Both the position numbers and the translations under genes were made by a program. 64,000 nt of DNA, from NCBI RefSeq assembly GCF_032586235.1, contig NZ_JAWHTD010000008.1:82616-146615 (forward strand), in the 5' to 3' direction. The notes under the pieces were generated by a model, which had not been told where the DNA came from, made no database searches, and was given only the letters and a program-made list of their open reading frames with translations. Origin of the DNA: Aestuariicoccus sp032586235. GTDB lineage: Bacteria; Pseudomonadota; Alphaproteobacteria; Rhodobacterales; Rhodobacteraceae. Shown one piece after another: positions 18,861 through 28,489 of the stretch. Within the stretch, counting starts at the first letter, position 1; each line of letters opens with the position of its first letter.

Positions 18861-18902
18861 ATCGTAACACCCGGAACTGCGACGATTATTGATCCAGATC
18901 AG
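18861..18902 (-). promoter_or_regulatory. FNR-type class II promoter of the cytochrome c gene
   Basis: TTGAT-CCAG-ATCAG (18889-18902) matches the FNR consensus TTGAT-N4-ATCAA in 9 of 10 positions. Taking its centre as -41.5, transcription would start at 18854. The hexamer at -12 to -7 is then TACGAT (minus strand, 18866-18861), four of six to TATAAT. The site overlaps the stop of the DUF2189 gene. Confidence 0.6.
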
Positions 18903-19705
18903 CCATGCTGCGGGGTCGCGGCGGGACGCGGCGCAGTGCCATAGGCCAGCATGTCATAGAGGTGCCAGGTGGCGTGCCCCAGCAGCGGCAAGGTCAGAAA
19001 GAGGCCCAGAAACGCCGGCAGCAAGGACACAAAGAGCGCAACCGCGATGAACGCCCCCCAGCCCAGCATCACCACCGGATGCCGGGCAACGTACTGGAAC
19101 GAGGTGATCATCGCGGTGACAAAGTCGATCTCGCGGTCCAGCAGCATCGGTAGCGCCAGAACGGTGAGCATGTAGAGCAGCGTGGCAAAGGCAGCACCGA
19201 TGCCGGTGCCCACCGCCAGCATGGTCAGCCCGTTGACGGTCAGGAACACATCGAAGCTCGAGGAGATGTTGGTCATGGTCGAAAGGCCCAGAAAAAGCGC
19301 AAAGACCATGTGGCCGAAAAAGAACCAGAAGAGGAAAACCACGACGATCACCGCCGACATCGACGGCAACTGGCGCTTGGACTGTCGCAGGATCACGCTC
19401 AGGATCTCGGCCTGGTCCAGCGGGCGGCCCTGCGCGATCCGGCGGCTGACGTCGTAAAAACCCACCGCCGCGAAAGGCCCCAGCAGCGGAAAGCCGATCG
19501 CGGCCAGAACCAGCCAGAAGGTCGTGCCAGTGGCCAGCGTGATCTGCGTCATCGCCCAGCCCGACAGCACGTAGAAGCCCGCGAAGACAAGCGCGAAGAC
19601 CGGCGCGCGGCGCATGTCCTGCCCGCCGCGACGCAGCGCCTCGCGCAGGATGGCGGGCGTCACGGCGCCCAGTTCGGGGACGCCGGGTTTGGGTGTATCG
19701 GGCAT
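18899..19705 (-). CDS. DUF2189 family integral membrane protein
   Basis: The protein has 268 residues and about six hydrophobic segments (for example FALVFAGFYVLSGWAMTQIT, FWLVLAAIGFPLLGPFAAVG and VIVVVFLFWFFFGHMVFALF). The pattern GFPLLGPFAAVGFYDVSRR is typical of DUF2189 proteins, which are often misnamed cytochrome oxidase subunits. Function is unknown. It lies between prfB and the cytochrome c gene on the same strand. Confidence 0.8.
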   Translation of the reverse strand: MPDTPKPGVPELGAVTPAILREALRRGGQDMRRAPVFALVFAGFYVLSGWAMTQITLATGTTFWLVLAAIGFPLLGPFAAVGFYDVSRRIAQGRPLDQAEILSVILRQSKRQLPSMSAVIVVVFLFWFFFGHMVFALFLGLSTMTNISSSFDVFLTVNGLTMLAVGTGIGAAFATLLYMLTVLALPMLLDREIDFVTAMITSFQYVARHPVVMLGWGAFIAVALFVSLLPAFLGLFLTLPLLGHATWHLYDMLAYGTAPRPAATPQHG

Positions 19706-19773
19706 GGTCTTCCTCCTTCGACCGGGCCCGCGCGTTTCGAGTTCGGATTAAAGCGCAAACACCGCCGCGAGGA

Positions 19774-19789
19774 AAGCCCGCAAGGGCTT
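19774..19789 (-). terminator. Possible terminator after prfB
   Basis: On the minus strand AAGCCC-TTGC-GGGCTT is followed by TCCTC. The stem is 6 bp and there is only a weak pyrimidine run. It lies 45 bp after the prfB stop. Confidence 0.35.
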
Positions 19790-19834
19790 GAGGAGCAGCT
19801 CATCCGCCCTTGTGGGCGTCTTCGCTGCGGCGGG

Positions 19835-20959
19835 TCACTCGCCCTGCGCGTCAGCCCGGCTTTTGCCCGAGACCTGCAGCGCCAGCGTCGCCGCCATGAA
19901 CCCGTCGAGATCGCCGTCGAGAACGCCCTTGGTGTCCGAAGTCTCGAACCCCGTGCGCAGGTCCTTCACCATCTGGTAGGGCTGCAGCACGTATGACCGG
20001 ATCTGGTTGCCCCAGCCCGCATCGCCCTTGGCCTCGTGCGCGGCGTTGATGTCGGCGGTGCGGCGTTCCAGCTCCAGCTGATACAGCCGCGACTTCAGCG
20101 CCTTCATGGCGATGTCGCGGTTCTGGTGCTGCGATTTTTCCGAGCTGGTCACGACGATCCCTGTGGGATGGTGGGTGATCCGAACCGCCGAGTCGGTGGT
20201 GTTGACGTGCTGCCCGCCCGCCCCCGACGACCGGTAGGTGTCGATGCGGATATCGGCGGGGTTCACCTCGATCTCGATATTGTCGTCCACCACCGGATAG
20301 ACCCAGACCGAGCAGAACGAGGTATGCCGCTTGGCCGCCGAATCGAACGGAGAGATGCGCACCAGCCGGTGCACGCCGCTTTCGGATTTGAGCCAGCCGT
20401 AGGCGTTGGGCCCGCTGATCTTGTAGGCCGCCGATTTGACCCCCGCCTCTTCGCCGGGCTGTTCGGATTGCAGTTCGACGTCATAACCGTGCTGCTCGGC
20501 CCAGCGCACATACATCCGCGCCAGCATATTGGCCCAGTCGCAGCTTTCGGTCCCGCCCGCGCCCGCGTTGATCTCGAGGAAGGTATCGTTGCCATCCGCC
20601 TCGCCGTCCAGCAGCGCCTCGAGCTCTTTCTTGGCGGCCTTCTCGGCCAGCGCCTTCAGCGTCGCCTCGGCCTCGGCCACGACCTCGGCGTCGTCCTCCA
20701 TCTCGCCCAGCTCGATCAGTTCGACGTTGTCCGACAGGTCCTGCTTGATGGTGGTATAGGTCTCGATCGCGTCGACCAGCAGCTGCCGGTCGCGCATCAG
20801 CTTTTGCGCCGCCTCCGGATCGTTCCAGAGATTCGGATCCTCGACCCGGGCGTTGAATTCCTCGAGCCGGTGCTGGGCGGTGTCCCAATCCAGCCGCTGG
20901 CGCAGCAGATCGAGCGATTTCTCGATCTTCTCGACGGTGTTCTGAGCTTCTGCGCGCAT
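19835..20959 (-). CDS. prfB: Peptide chain release factor 2
   Basis: RF2 recognises UGA and UAA stop codons and triggers peptide release. It has 374 residues. The codon-recognition motif SPF lies in VHRLVRISPFDSAAKRH and the catalytic GGQ in SSGAGGQHVNTTDSAVRITH. The frame is continuous from ATG 20959 to the stop, so the programmed +1 frameshift that regulates RF2 in many bacteria is absent here. It faces the exported protein gene at 21150 across a 190-bp divergent region. Confidence 0.95.
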   Translation of the reverse strand: MRAEAQNTVEKIEKSLDLLRQRLDWDTAQHRLEEFNARVEDPNLWNDPEAAQKLMRDRQLLVDAIETYTTIKQDLSDNVELIELGEMEDDAEVVAEAEATLKALAEKAAKKELEALLDGEADGNDTFLEINAGAGGTESCDWANMLARMYVRWAEQHGYDVELQSEQPGEEAGVKSAAYKISGPNAYGWLKSESGVHRLVRISPFDSAAKRHTSFCSVWVYPVVDDNIEIEVNPADIRIDTYRSSGAGGQHVNTTDSAVRITHHPTGIVVTSSEKSQHQNRDIAMKALKSRLYQLELERRTADINAAHEAKGDAGWGNQIRSYVLQPYQMVKDLRTGFETSDTKGVLDGDLDGFMAATLALQVSGKSRADAQGE

Positions 20960-21149
20960 TGGGGGTGTCCTGTTCGTGCCTCAAGGACTGCGTGATACCA
21001 AGCGGCCCGCGGCTCGACAAGGTGGCGCGCGCCCGGCCCGGTTCTTGACACGCATCAACGAGGACCGCGCGGCATGGCCTTACGCTGGATCCGCGATGGC
21101 TGTCGACCGGCGGGGCCGACGGCCGGGCGTTCAATACGGGAGGTCCATC

Positions 21150-21920
21150 ATGATCCGCACGATTCTGCCACTTGCCAAAAGGCTGCTGCTGGGCGGCCTG
21201 ATGATCGTGGCGACCCATCTGGCTGCTGCGGCGGAAACGCCCATCGGCTCAAGCATCGAGAGCCGGGTGACGCTGGCATTCACCGTCGAGAGCGATGCGC
21301 TGGCTGCGTGGGCTCCGGAAGGCTGGGTTCCGGTCCCCTTCCCCAGAGGCCCGTTCTCAGGCGCGAACCTGATAACGAACCTGATCGATCAGCGCGCCGG
21401 GTACGACGCGGAAGGCAATGTCACCGACCCGCCGAACCGTCGAGCGGTGGCATTTCTGGGGCTGGCAAAAGAGGCGTCCGGCGACGCGGTGCGCATTTTC
21501 ATCTACAGAAATTATGTCTCGGACGGATCGGATACCTACGGAACGGAGCGACAGGCAACGGTGACACGCACACTGACCCAGTCCGGCAATGCCAACCTTG
21601 GGCGCGATCATCAAGACGCGTGGAGCATCAGCACCGATGACGGCGCGTTCTCGGTCAGCCTCTCCTTCACGACCGGCAAACCGGTCTGGAGCCCCAACGA
21701 AGCACGTCCATTCTCGGCCGCCAATCCAGCGTTCAGCCGCATCTATCGCTACGATCAACTCACCGACTTGCTGATGAGCACGGCGCTCGGCAAACCGCTG
21801 AGCGGCAGTTTCGAGATGTCCACCGACATCCCCGAACTGGCGGCCGTCTTTGACGGCAGCGAAAGCCTGGTCGCGATTGCCGATGTGCCGGTCTATGTCC
21901 GCAAGATCAGCCTGCCGTAA
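21150..21920 (+). CDS. Exported protein of unknown function
   Basis: The protein has 256 residues. The start at 21150 has GGGAGG upstream, and a signal peptide is clear (MIRTILPLAKRLLLGGLMIV...AAAAE). The mature part is beta-rich. Stretches such as WAPEGWVPVPFPRGPFSGAN, NLITNLIDQRAGYDAEG and FIYRNYVSDG recall the acetoacetate-decarboxylase-like fold, but I cannot confirm that. Codon use is slightly less GC-biased than the neighbours. It stands alone between prfB and mrcA. Confidence 0.65.
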   Translation: MIRTILPLAKRLLLGGLMIVATHLAAAAETPIGSSIESRVTLAFTVESDALAAWAPEGWVPVPFPRGPFSGANLITNLIDQRAGYDAEGNVTDPPNRRAVAFLGLAKEASGDAVRIFIYRNYVSDGSDTYGTERQATVTRTLTQSGNANLGRDHQDAWSISTDDGAFSVSLSFTTGKPVWSPNEARPFSAANPAFSRIYRYDQLTDLLMSTALGKPLSGSFEMSTDIPELAAVFDGSESLVAIADVPVYVRKISLP

Positions 21921-21959
21921 GACGGGCCACCGGGTGGGAAGGCCCCAGCCGCCCCCCGC

Positions 21960-24488
21960 TTAGTATAGGCCGCCCGAGCTGAGCGTGCCAAAGCTGGCTT
22001 TGGGGCCGACCGTGCCTTTGCGCCCGGTCGAGGTGGTGACCTGCCGGGCGCTGCCGCCATCCGGGGTGATCAGGTCAAAGTTGCCACCCATCGCGAAGCC
22101 GCCGTCGAACTGGATGCCGAACATGGGATCCTCGCCCTCGCGGAAACACTCGGCCACCACGTTGGGGCCGCTGGCATCGTTGCTCAGACGCGCGCCGGTG
22201 AAACGGTCGATCTTGATGAACTGGCAGGCCTCGGGCACGCGGAACTTGCCGCCGCCGTATTTCTCGACCGCCTTCTGCATGAACTGGGTGAAGACCGGCC
22301 CGCAGAACCCGCCGCCCGAGGCCCCCCGGCCAAGACCGCGCGGCGTGTCGAAGCCGATATAGCACCCGGCCACGATGTTCGAGGTGAAGCCCACGAACCA
22401 CACGTCCTTGGCGTCATTGGTGGTGCCGGTCTTGCCTGCCGTGGGCACGCTGAGGTTCACGGTCCGGCTGGCGGTGCCGCGCTCGACCACGCCCTGCATC
22501 ATCGAGGTCAGCTGATAGGCGGTGACCGCATCCATGATCCGCTCGCGCTTGTTCTCGATGCGCGGGGCCTGTCCAGGCGGCAGGTTGGGATCGTCGCAAT
22601 TGACGCAGGTGCGCTCGTTGCCCTTTGCGGCGTCGTGGCGATAGACGCTGTTGCCATAGCGGTCCTGAACCCGGTCGACCAGCGTGGGCTCGACCCGTTC
22701 GCCGCCGTTGGCGAACATGGCATAGGCCGCCACCATCTTGAAAAGCGTGGTCTCGTCCGAGCCCAGCGAATTGGCCAGCACCCGGCCCATGTTGTCGTAG
22801 ACGCCGAAACGCTCGGCATAGCGGGCAACCACGTCCATCCCCACCTCCTGCGCCAGACGCACGGTCATCAGGTTACGCGACCGCTCGATCCCGGTGCGCA
22901 GCGGGGTGGGCCCGTAGAACTGGTTGCTGGCGTTCTTGGGGCGCCAGACGCCCTGCGGGGTGTTGATCTCGATCGGGGCGTCGATGACGATGGTCGCCGG
23001 GCTGTAGCCGCTGTCGAGCGCCGCGGCATAGACGAAGGGCTTGAAGCTGGACCCAGGCTGGCGCTGCGCCTGGGTGGCACGGTTGAACACCGAATGCTGG
23101 TACGAGAACCCGCCCTGCATGGCGATCACCCGCCCGGTGTTGACGTCCATCGCCATGAACCCGCCCTGCACCTCGGGCACCTGCCGCAGCGACCAGCTCT
23201 GGAAGGCGTCGCCGTCGGTCAGCGCGCGCACATGGATCACGTCGCCGACCGAGAAGTTGTCCCTGAGGCTGCCCGAAAACCAGCTGGTGTCCGCGCGCGG
23301 CACGGCCATGCCGCGCGGATCGTCAAGCGGGATGTCCTCGATCCCGATCAGCAGCTCCTGATCGCGCACCTCCCGCACCACTGCCGCGTGCCACTTCCCA
23401 TCTAGCGAGATGTCGCGCGCCACGTCGGTCTGGGCCAGCGCATCGCGCCAGGCGGCCTCGTCTGCCATGGCCTCGGCAGGCAGTGTGACGCCGGTGCCGC
23501 GCCAGCGCCCCACGCCGCGGTCGTATTCCTCGAGCTTGCGGCGCAGCGCATCGGCGGCCTCTAGCTGCATCTCGGGATCGACGGTCGCGCGCACGCTGAA
23601 GCCGCCCGAAAAGAACTCGCCCTCGCCGAAATCGCGGCTGAGCTGGCGGCGGATTTCGTCGGTGAAGTAATCGCGCGGCGGCAGCGCCTGCTGGTAGGGT
23701 TCGAAATCGCCGTTCTGCACCGACCGCAGCGGCTGTTCGACCTCGGACCGGTAGGTCGCCTCGTCGATAAAGCCGTTCTCGAACATCTCCTTGAGAACGA
23801 AGTCGCGCCGCGCCAGCACCCGGTCCTTGTTGCGCACCGGATGGAAGTTCGACGGCGCCTTGGGCAGCGAGGCGAGGAACGCCGCCTCGTGCGGGGCGAG
23901 CTGCAGCAGGGTCTTGTTGAAATAGGTCTGCGCGGCGGCCGTGACCCCGTAAGAGTTCTGACCCAGGAAAATCTCGTTGAGATAAAGCTCGAGGATCTTT
24001 TCCTTGCTCAGCGCCTGCTCGACGCGGCTGGCCAGAATGATTTCCTTGATCTTGCGTTCGGCGCGCCGGTCGCCGGACAGCAGAAAGTTCTTCATCACCT
24101 GCTGGGTGATCGTCGAGGCGCCGCGCAGATCGCGCCCGCGCGAGCGCACCGCGTCGATCGCCGCCGCCGCGATGCCGCGCACGTCATAGCCCTGATGTTG
24201 ATAGAAATTCTTGTCCTCGGCGCTGATGAACGCCTGTTTTACCAGATCGGGGATCTCGCTGGCGGGCGTGAAAAGCCGCCGTTCCTGCGCGAATTCGTCG
24301 ATGATCCTGCCTTGGACCGAATAGATGCGGCTGATCGTCGGCGGGGTGTATTGCGCAAGGCTTTCGTGGCTGGGCAGGTCGCGGCCGTACATCCAGAACA
24401 CCGCCCCGATGGTCAGCGCGACCATCATCAGCCCCAGCGTCACCACGCTGAAGATCGCACCGAAGAACGAGAGGATGAACCGTGTCAC
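21960..24488 (-). CDS. mrcA: Penicillin-binding protein 1A (bifunctional transglycosylase/transpeptidase)
   Basis: This is a class A PBP that polymerises and cross-links peptidoglycan at the inner membrane. It has 842 residues and begins at a GTG (24488) with AAGGGG upstream. One N-terminal membrane helix precedes the GT51 domain, with catalytic Glu in FISAEDKNFYQHQGYD. An OB-like insert domain follows. The transpeptidase has SSFK (QPGSSFKPFVYAA, about residue 480), SRN (ERSRNLMTVR) and KTG (AGKTGTTNDAKD). A DUF-like C-terminal tail follows. The amiC-like amidase gene lies about 106 bp upstream on the same strand. Confidence 0.95.
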   Translation of the reverse strand: MTRFILSFFGAIFSVVTLGLMMVALTIGAVFWMYGRDLPSHESLAQYTPPTISRIYSVQGRIIDEFAQERRLFTPASEIPDLVKQAFISAEDKNFYQHQGYDVRGIAAAAIDAVRSRGRDLRGASTITQQVMKNFLLSGDRRAERKIKEIILASRVEQALSKEKILELYLNEIFLGQNSYGVTAAAQTYFNKTLLQLAPHEAAFLASLPKAPSNFHPVRNKDRVLARRDFVLKEMFENGFIDEATYRSEVEQPLRSVQNGDFEPYQQALPPRDYFTDEIRRQLSRDFGEGEFFSGGFSVRATVDPEMQLEAADALRRKLEEYDRGVGRWRGTGVTLPAEAMADEAAWRDALAQTDVARDISLDGKWHAAVVREVRDQELLIGIEDIPLDDPRGMAVPRADTSWFSGSLRDNFSVGDVIHVRALTDGDAFQSWSLRQVPEVQGGFMAMDVNTGRVIAMQGGFSYQHSVFNRATQAQRQPGSSFKPFVYAAALDSGYSPATIVIDAPIEINTPQGVWRPKNASNQFYGPTPLRTGIERSRNLMTVRLAQEVGMDVVARYAERFGVYDNMGRVLANSLGSDETTLFKMVAAYAMFANGGERVEPTLVDRVQDRYGNSVYRHDAAKGNERTCVNCDDPNLPPGQAPRIENKRERIMDAVTAYQLTSMMQGVVERGTASRTVNLSVPTAGKTGTTNDAKDVWFVGFTSNIVAGCYIGFDTPRGLGRGASGGGFCGPVFTQFMQKAVEKYGGGKFRVPEACQFIKIDRFTGARLSNDASGPNVVAECFREGEDPMFGIQFDGGFAMGGNFDLITPDGGSARQVTTSTGRKGTVGPKASFGTLSSGGLY

Positions 24489-24594
24489 GCAAAGAGCCCC
24501 TTAGATCGCTGAGTGTCCACTATACGCGACGGCGGCCAAGGTCAAAACCGCAACGTTGCGTGCATGGGCCGGTTCCCGCCTTTGTGATCGCCGG

Positions 24595-25806
24595 TCACTG
24601 CCGCCGGAGCCGGGCCAGCGCCGCGTCTTCCAGCGCCCAGGACTGGATACCGTCGCGGATGCCCGCGGCCATGCCCGCCCGCCAGATCGGATCGCTAAGC
24701 TTTTCCAGATCGCCGCGTGTGGACAGAAACCCCAGCTCGATCAGCACCGAGGGGATGTCGGCGGCCTTGAGCACCGAAAAGCCCGCCTGCCGGCGCGGGC
24801 GCTTGTGCACCTGCCCCACGGCGTTGCGGATCCCCGCCACCAGATGGCCCGCCAGCGCCTGGCTGCGCGGGCTGTTGTCGAGCCGCGCCAGATCGAGCAG
24901 GACCCCCGCCACCCGGTCGTCCGATCCCGACAAATCGAGCCCGCTGAGCAGCGCGTCGCGGTCGTGCCGTTCGGCGAGCGCGGCCGAGGCCGCGTCGGAC
25001 GCCTCTTCGGACAGGGTGTAGACCGTCGCGCCGCGCGCCACGCCCTCGTCCAGCGCGTCGGCGTGCAGCGAGATGAACAGATCCGCCCCCGCCGCATGGG
25101 CCAACGCCACCCGCCCCTCCAGCGACACAAAGACATCGGCCTCGCGCGTCAGGCGCACGTCGAAGCCGCCCGCGCGGCGCAGCACCTCTTGCAATTCGCG
25201 GGCGAAGGTCAGCATCAGCTGCGCCTCGTTGATGCTTTCGGTTTCGGCGCCGGGGTCGATGCCGCCATGCCCGGGGTCCAGCATCACCACCAGATCGCGC
25301 GGCCCGTCGCGCGGCGGCGGCGCGCGCAGCACCACCTGATCGGTCGGCGCGTCCCAGCCCGGCGTGCGCGGCAGGCCCGCCGTGGCGGCAAAGCTTTCGG
25401 CGTCGGTCTTCGACAGCGCCACATCCAGCGTCGCGCGGCCGCTTTCCTCGTCGATGCGCAGCCCGGCGCTGTCGATCCGCATCGGCCGGTCGAGCGCGGC
25501 CACCAGACGCGACCAGCCCGGCCGGAACGGCCCCATCCGCAGCGCGGTGATCCGGTCGGAGCGGTCCAGCGCCTCGGGCCGGGCCGCGCTCCAGTCGACT
25601 TCCTTGAAATCCAGCACCAGCCGCAGCGGGTCGGTCAGGGTGAAGATGCGCCACGGCACGCCCTGCGACAGAGTCAGCGTCACATCGGTGCCGCCGAAGG
25701 TCCGGTCGCTGATCGCGCCGGATTCGAACCGCGCCACGGCGCCAAGGTCCTGCGCCTGCGCGGCACCGGCCAGAAGGCCCAGACAAAGGGTCAAAAGTCG
25801 GATCAT
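24595..25806 (-). CDS. amiC: N-acetylmuramoyl-L-alanine amidase with AMIN domain
   Basis: This periplasmic zinc amidase cleaves peptidoglycan stems and is used in daughter-cell separation. It has 403 residues. A signal peptide (MIRLLTLCLGLLAGAAQAQ) is followed by an AMIN domain (about residues 30-150) and an Amidase_3 domain. Zn ligands are visible as His in MLDPGHGGIDPG, Glu in ESINEAQL and His in FISLHADA. The catalytic Glu is in VLIELGFLS. The ATG at 25806 begins the signal peptide; a longer frame upstream is low-complexity and rejected. The mrcA neighbour fits a cell-wall operon. Confidence 0.9.
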   Translation of the reverse strand: MIRLLTLCLGLLAGAAQAQDLGAVARFESGAISDRTFGGTDVTLTLSQGVPWRIFTLTDPLRLVLDFKEVDWSAARPEALDRSDRITALRMGPFRPGWSRLVAALDRPMRIDSAGLRIDEESGRATLDVALSKTDAESFAATAGLPRTPGWDAPTDQVVLRAPPPRDGPRDLVVMLDPGHGGIDPGAETESINEAQLMLTFARELQEVLRRAGGFDVRLTREADVFVSLEGRVALAHAAGADLFISLHADALDEGVARGATVYTLSEEASDAASAALAERHDRDALLSGLDLSGSDDRVAGVLLDLARLDNSPRSQALAGHLVAGIRNAVGQVHKRPRRQAGFSVLKAADIPSVLIELGFLSTRGDLEKLSDPIWRAGMAAGIRDGIQSWALEDAALARLRRQ

Positions 25807-25923
25807 CCCGCTCGTGCTCTTTCCGCCGCACCTCTTTCGGGCGCGCGGGCCGAGGGTACACCGGGCGCGCCGGTTTGGCACCCCCGGATCGGCCGATTTC
25901 CACCGCGTTTCGGCAAAGCGCAC

Positions 25924-27072
25924 TTAGCCGCGCGCCGCCATGAACCGTTCCAGCCGCGCCAGCCCCTCGGCGATGTCCTCGGTGCTGCGGGCATAGGAAA
26001 ACCGCAGCGTCCCGGCCCCGCGCACAGGATCGAAATCCAGCCCCGGCGTCACGGCAACACCGGCCTGATCGAGAATTTCCCGCGCAAAGGCGCGCGAATC
26101 GTCGGTCAGATGGCTGACGTCAGCATAGACGTAGAACGCCCCGTCGGGCGGCGCGATCCGGTCGAACCCGGCGCGCGGCAGGCCTTCGATCATCAGCCGC
26201 CGGTTTTCGGCGTAGACGGCCATGTTGGCCTGCAATTCCTCGGTTGCGTCCATCGCCGCCAGCGCGGCCACTTGGGCCGCATGGGGTGCGCAGATGAACA
26301 TGTTCTGGGCCAGACGCTCGACCTGGCGCACCTGCGCGGGCGGCACCACCAGCCAGCCCACGCGCCAGCCGGTCATGCTGAAATACTTGGAAAACGAGTT
26401 GATCACGCAGACATCGTCGCTGATTTCCAGCGCGGTAACCGCCTTCGCCTCGTATTCGATGCCGTGATAGATCTCGTCCGACAGGAAGGCCGCGCCGCGC
26501 GCCTGCGCCGCCTCGACGAGCGCACCCATCGCGGCACGGTCCAGCATCGTGCCGGTGGGGTTTGCGGGCGAGGCGACCATCAGCCCCTGGTACTCGATGC
26601 CCTCGAGATCGGCGGGCACCGGCTGCAGGCGGTTTGCCGCCGAGGTCTGCACCTCGACCGGCACCAGATCGAGCGCGCGCAGGATCTGGCGGTAGGACGG
26701 ATAGCCCGGCGCCCCCAGCGCCACCCGGTCACCCGCGTCGAAGAGCGCCGTGAAGGCCAGGATGAACCCGCCGGACGAGCCCGGCGTCACCACCACCCGC
26801 GCCGGATCCAGATCGACATTATACCAATCGCCGTAAAGCCTTGCGATGCGCTGGCGCAGCGCGGGCAGGCCCAGCGCCACCGTGTAGCCCATCGGGTCGC
26901 CGTCCTGCATGGCCACGGCGACGGCGGCGCGCGCGGCGGCGGGCGCGGGAGTGCCGGGCTGGCCCACCTCCATGTGGATGATGTGCCGCCCCGCCTCTTC
27001 GGCCTGCCGCGCGGCCTCCATCACGTCCATCACAATAAAGGGATCGACCGCCCCCCGGCTTGAGTTCCTCAT
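25924..27072 (-). CDS. PLP-dependent class I/II aminotransferase
   Basis: The protein is a fold-type I aminotransferase of 382 residues. The PLP lysine is in NSFSKYFSMTGWRVGW, with the usual ASPANPTGT (Asn), SDEIYHGI (Asp/Tyr) and a C-terminal LRFSYARS arginine for the carboxylate. The family includes aspartate and aromatic aminotransferases; specificity cannot be read. The ATG at 27072 has AAGGAG seven bases upstream and is preferred to 27096. It is divergent from the M48 protease gene, 57 bp away. Confidence 0.88.
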   Translation of the reverse strand: MRNSSRGAVDPFIVMDVMEAARQAEEAGRHIIHMEVGQPGTPAPAAARAAVAVAMQDGDPMGYTVALGLPALRQRIARLYGDWYNVDLDPARVVVTPGSSGGFILAFTALFDAGDRVALGAPGYPSYRQILRALDLVPVEVQTSAANRLQPVPADLEGIEYQGLMVASPANPTGTMLDRAAMGALVEAAQARGAAFLSDEIYHGIEYEAKAVTALEISDDVCVINSFSKYFSMTGWRVGWLVVPPAQVRQVERLAQNMFICAPHAAQVAALAAMDATEELQANMAVYAENRRLMIEGLPRAGFDRIAPPDGAFYVYADVSHLTDDSRAFAREILDQAGVAVTPGLDFDPVRGAGTLRFSYARSTEDIAEGLARLERFMAARG

Positions 27073-27129
27073 CCCCGTCTCCTTATGGTGCGCCATGTGC
27101 GAAGTACGAGCGAACGGGGCGGCGCGTCA

Positions 27130-28443
27130 ATGTTTCACCGGAACCTGATGGCAGGATTGCTGCTGCTGGCGCTGCTGGCGGCGACCCCGCTGCGTGCCAC
27201 GACGCTGTTGCGCGACGCGGATATGGAATACAGCCTGACCGAACTGGCCAAGCCGATCCTGCGCGCCGCCGGGCTGAGCCCGTCGCAGGTGCGCATCCTG
27301 GTGACCGACGACAGCTCGCTCAACGCCTTCATCGTCGACACCCAGCACATCTTCATCCATTCCGGCCTGATCCTGAAGCTCGACACCGCCCGCGCCCTGC
27401 AGGCGGTGATCGCGCATGAGGCCGCGCATATCGCCAACGGCCACATCTCGCGCCGCGTGGGCAACATGCGTTCGGCCCGCACCGCCGCGGGGCTGGGGCT
27501 GGTGCTGGCCGCCGCCGCGGCCAGCGCGGGCCGCGGCGACGCGGCAGCGGGCATCGCTCTGGGCACGTCCTCGGCGGCGACGCGGTCGTTCCTGGCCCAT
27601 ACCCGCGCCGAAGAGGCCTCGGCCGATCAAAGTTCGGTCCGCTACCTGCTGCGCGCGGGCGTCGATCCAAGAGGCGCGGTCGAAGTGCTGGACATCTTCC
27701 GCGGACAAGAGGCGCTGTCGGCCGGGCGGCAGGATCCTTACATGCGCACCCATCCGCTGACCCGCGACCGGCTGCGCGCCATGAAAAGCTTTGTCGCCGC
27801 GCGCGACGGCGAGATCATCCAGGACAAGGCCGCGCAATACTGGTTCGCCCGCGCCAAGGGCAAGCTTTCGGCCTTCAAGCGCGCGCCGAAATGGACCCTG
27901 CGCCGCATCGGCGAAGGCCCGAGCCGCGACATCGACCTGATGCGCGAGGCGGTGGCCTATCACCGGCAAAGCGACCTCGGCCGCGCGCTCAAAGCGATCG
28001 ACGGCGCCATCGCGCTGCGCCCGCGCGATGCGTATCTCTATGACCTCAAGGGGCAGATCCTTCTTGAAAGCCGCCGCGCGACCGAGGCCGAGCGCGTCTA
28101 TGCCCAGGCCGCCAAGCTGGCCCCGCGCGAGCCGCAGATCCTCGGAGGTCTGGGCCGCGCGCAGCTGGCCAACGGCAACGCACAGGCCGCGCTGCGCTCG
28201 CTCGAGGCGGCGCGCGGTCGCGACTGGCGCGACGGCCGCGTGCTGCGCGATCTGGCGGTGGCCTATGCCAAGATCGGCCAGCCAGCCATGGCCTCGGTCG
28301 TCACCGCCGAACGCTATGCGCTGCAAGGACGGCTGAAAGACGCGGCCATCCACGCCAAACGCGCCGTCGCCCGGCTGCCGCGCGGTTCCGGCCCGTGGCA
28401 ACGGGCGCAGGATGTGTTAAGTGCCTTTGAAAGACAACGCTGA
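27130..28443 (+). CDS. M48 metalloprotease with C-terminal TPR repeats (BepA/YfgC-like)
   Basis: This is a periplasmic zinc protease/chaperone of the type that handles misassembled outer-membrane proteins. It has 437 residues. A signal peptide (LMAGLLLLALLAATPLRA) precedes the HExxH zinc site in VIAHEAAHIANGH, with the third ligand in TRAEEASADQSS. TPR-like helical repeats fill about residues 270-420 (for example SDLGRALKAIDGAIALRPRD). The ATG at 27130 begins the signal peptide. A DsbA-like gene follows 46 bp downstream on the same strand, consistent with a periplasmic folding operon. Confidence 0.9.
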   Translation: MFHRNLMAGLLLLALLAATPLRATTLLRDADMEYSLTELAKPILRAAGLSPSQVRILVTDDSSLNAFIVDTQHIFIHSGLILKLDTARALQAVIAHEAAHIANGHISRRVGNMRSARTAAGLGLVLAAAAASAGRGDAAAGIALGTSSAATRSFLAHTRAEEASADQSSVRYLLRAGVDPRGAVEVLDIFRGQEALSAGRQDPYMRTHPLTRDRLRAMKSFVAARDGEIIQDKAAQYWFARAKGKLSAFKRAPKWTLRRIGEGPSRDIDLMREAVAYHRQSDLGRALKAIDGAIALRPRDAYLYDLKGQILLESRRATEAERVYAQAAKLAPREPQILGGLGRAQLANGNAQAALRSLEAARGRDWRDGRVLRDLAVAYAKIGQPAMASVVTAERYALQGRLKDAAIHAKRAVARLPRGSGPWQRAQDVLSAFERQR

Positions 28444-28489
28444 GCCCATGGCCCGGCCTCGATCCCCCAAGTTCCGGAGACCCCGACAT

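Noticed and set aside
20800..20959. Programmed frameshift in prfB
   Set aside because: The reading frame is continuous from the ATG with no internal in-frame UGA.
24556..27063. 835-codon plus-strand open frame across the amidase and aminotransferase
   Set aside because: It is a shadow of two real minus-strand genes with intact active sites.
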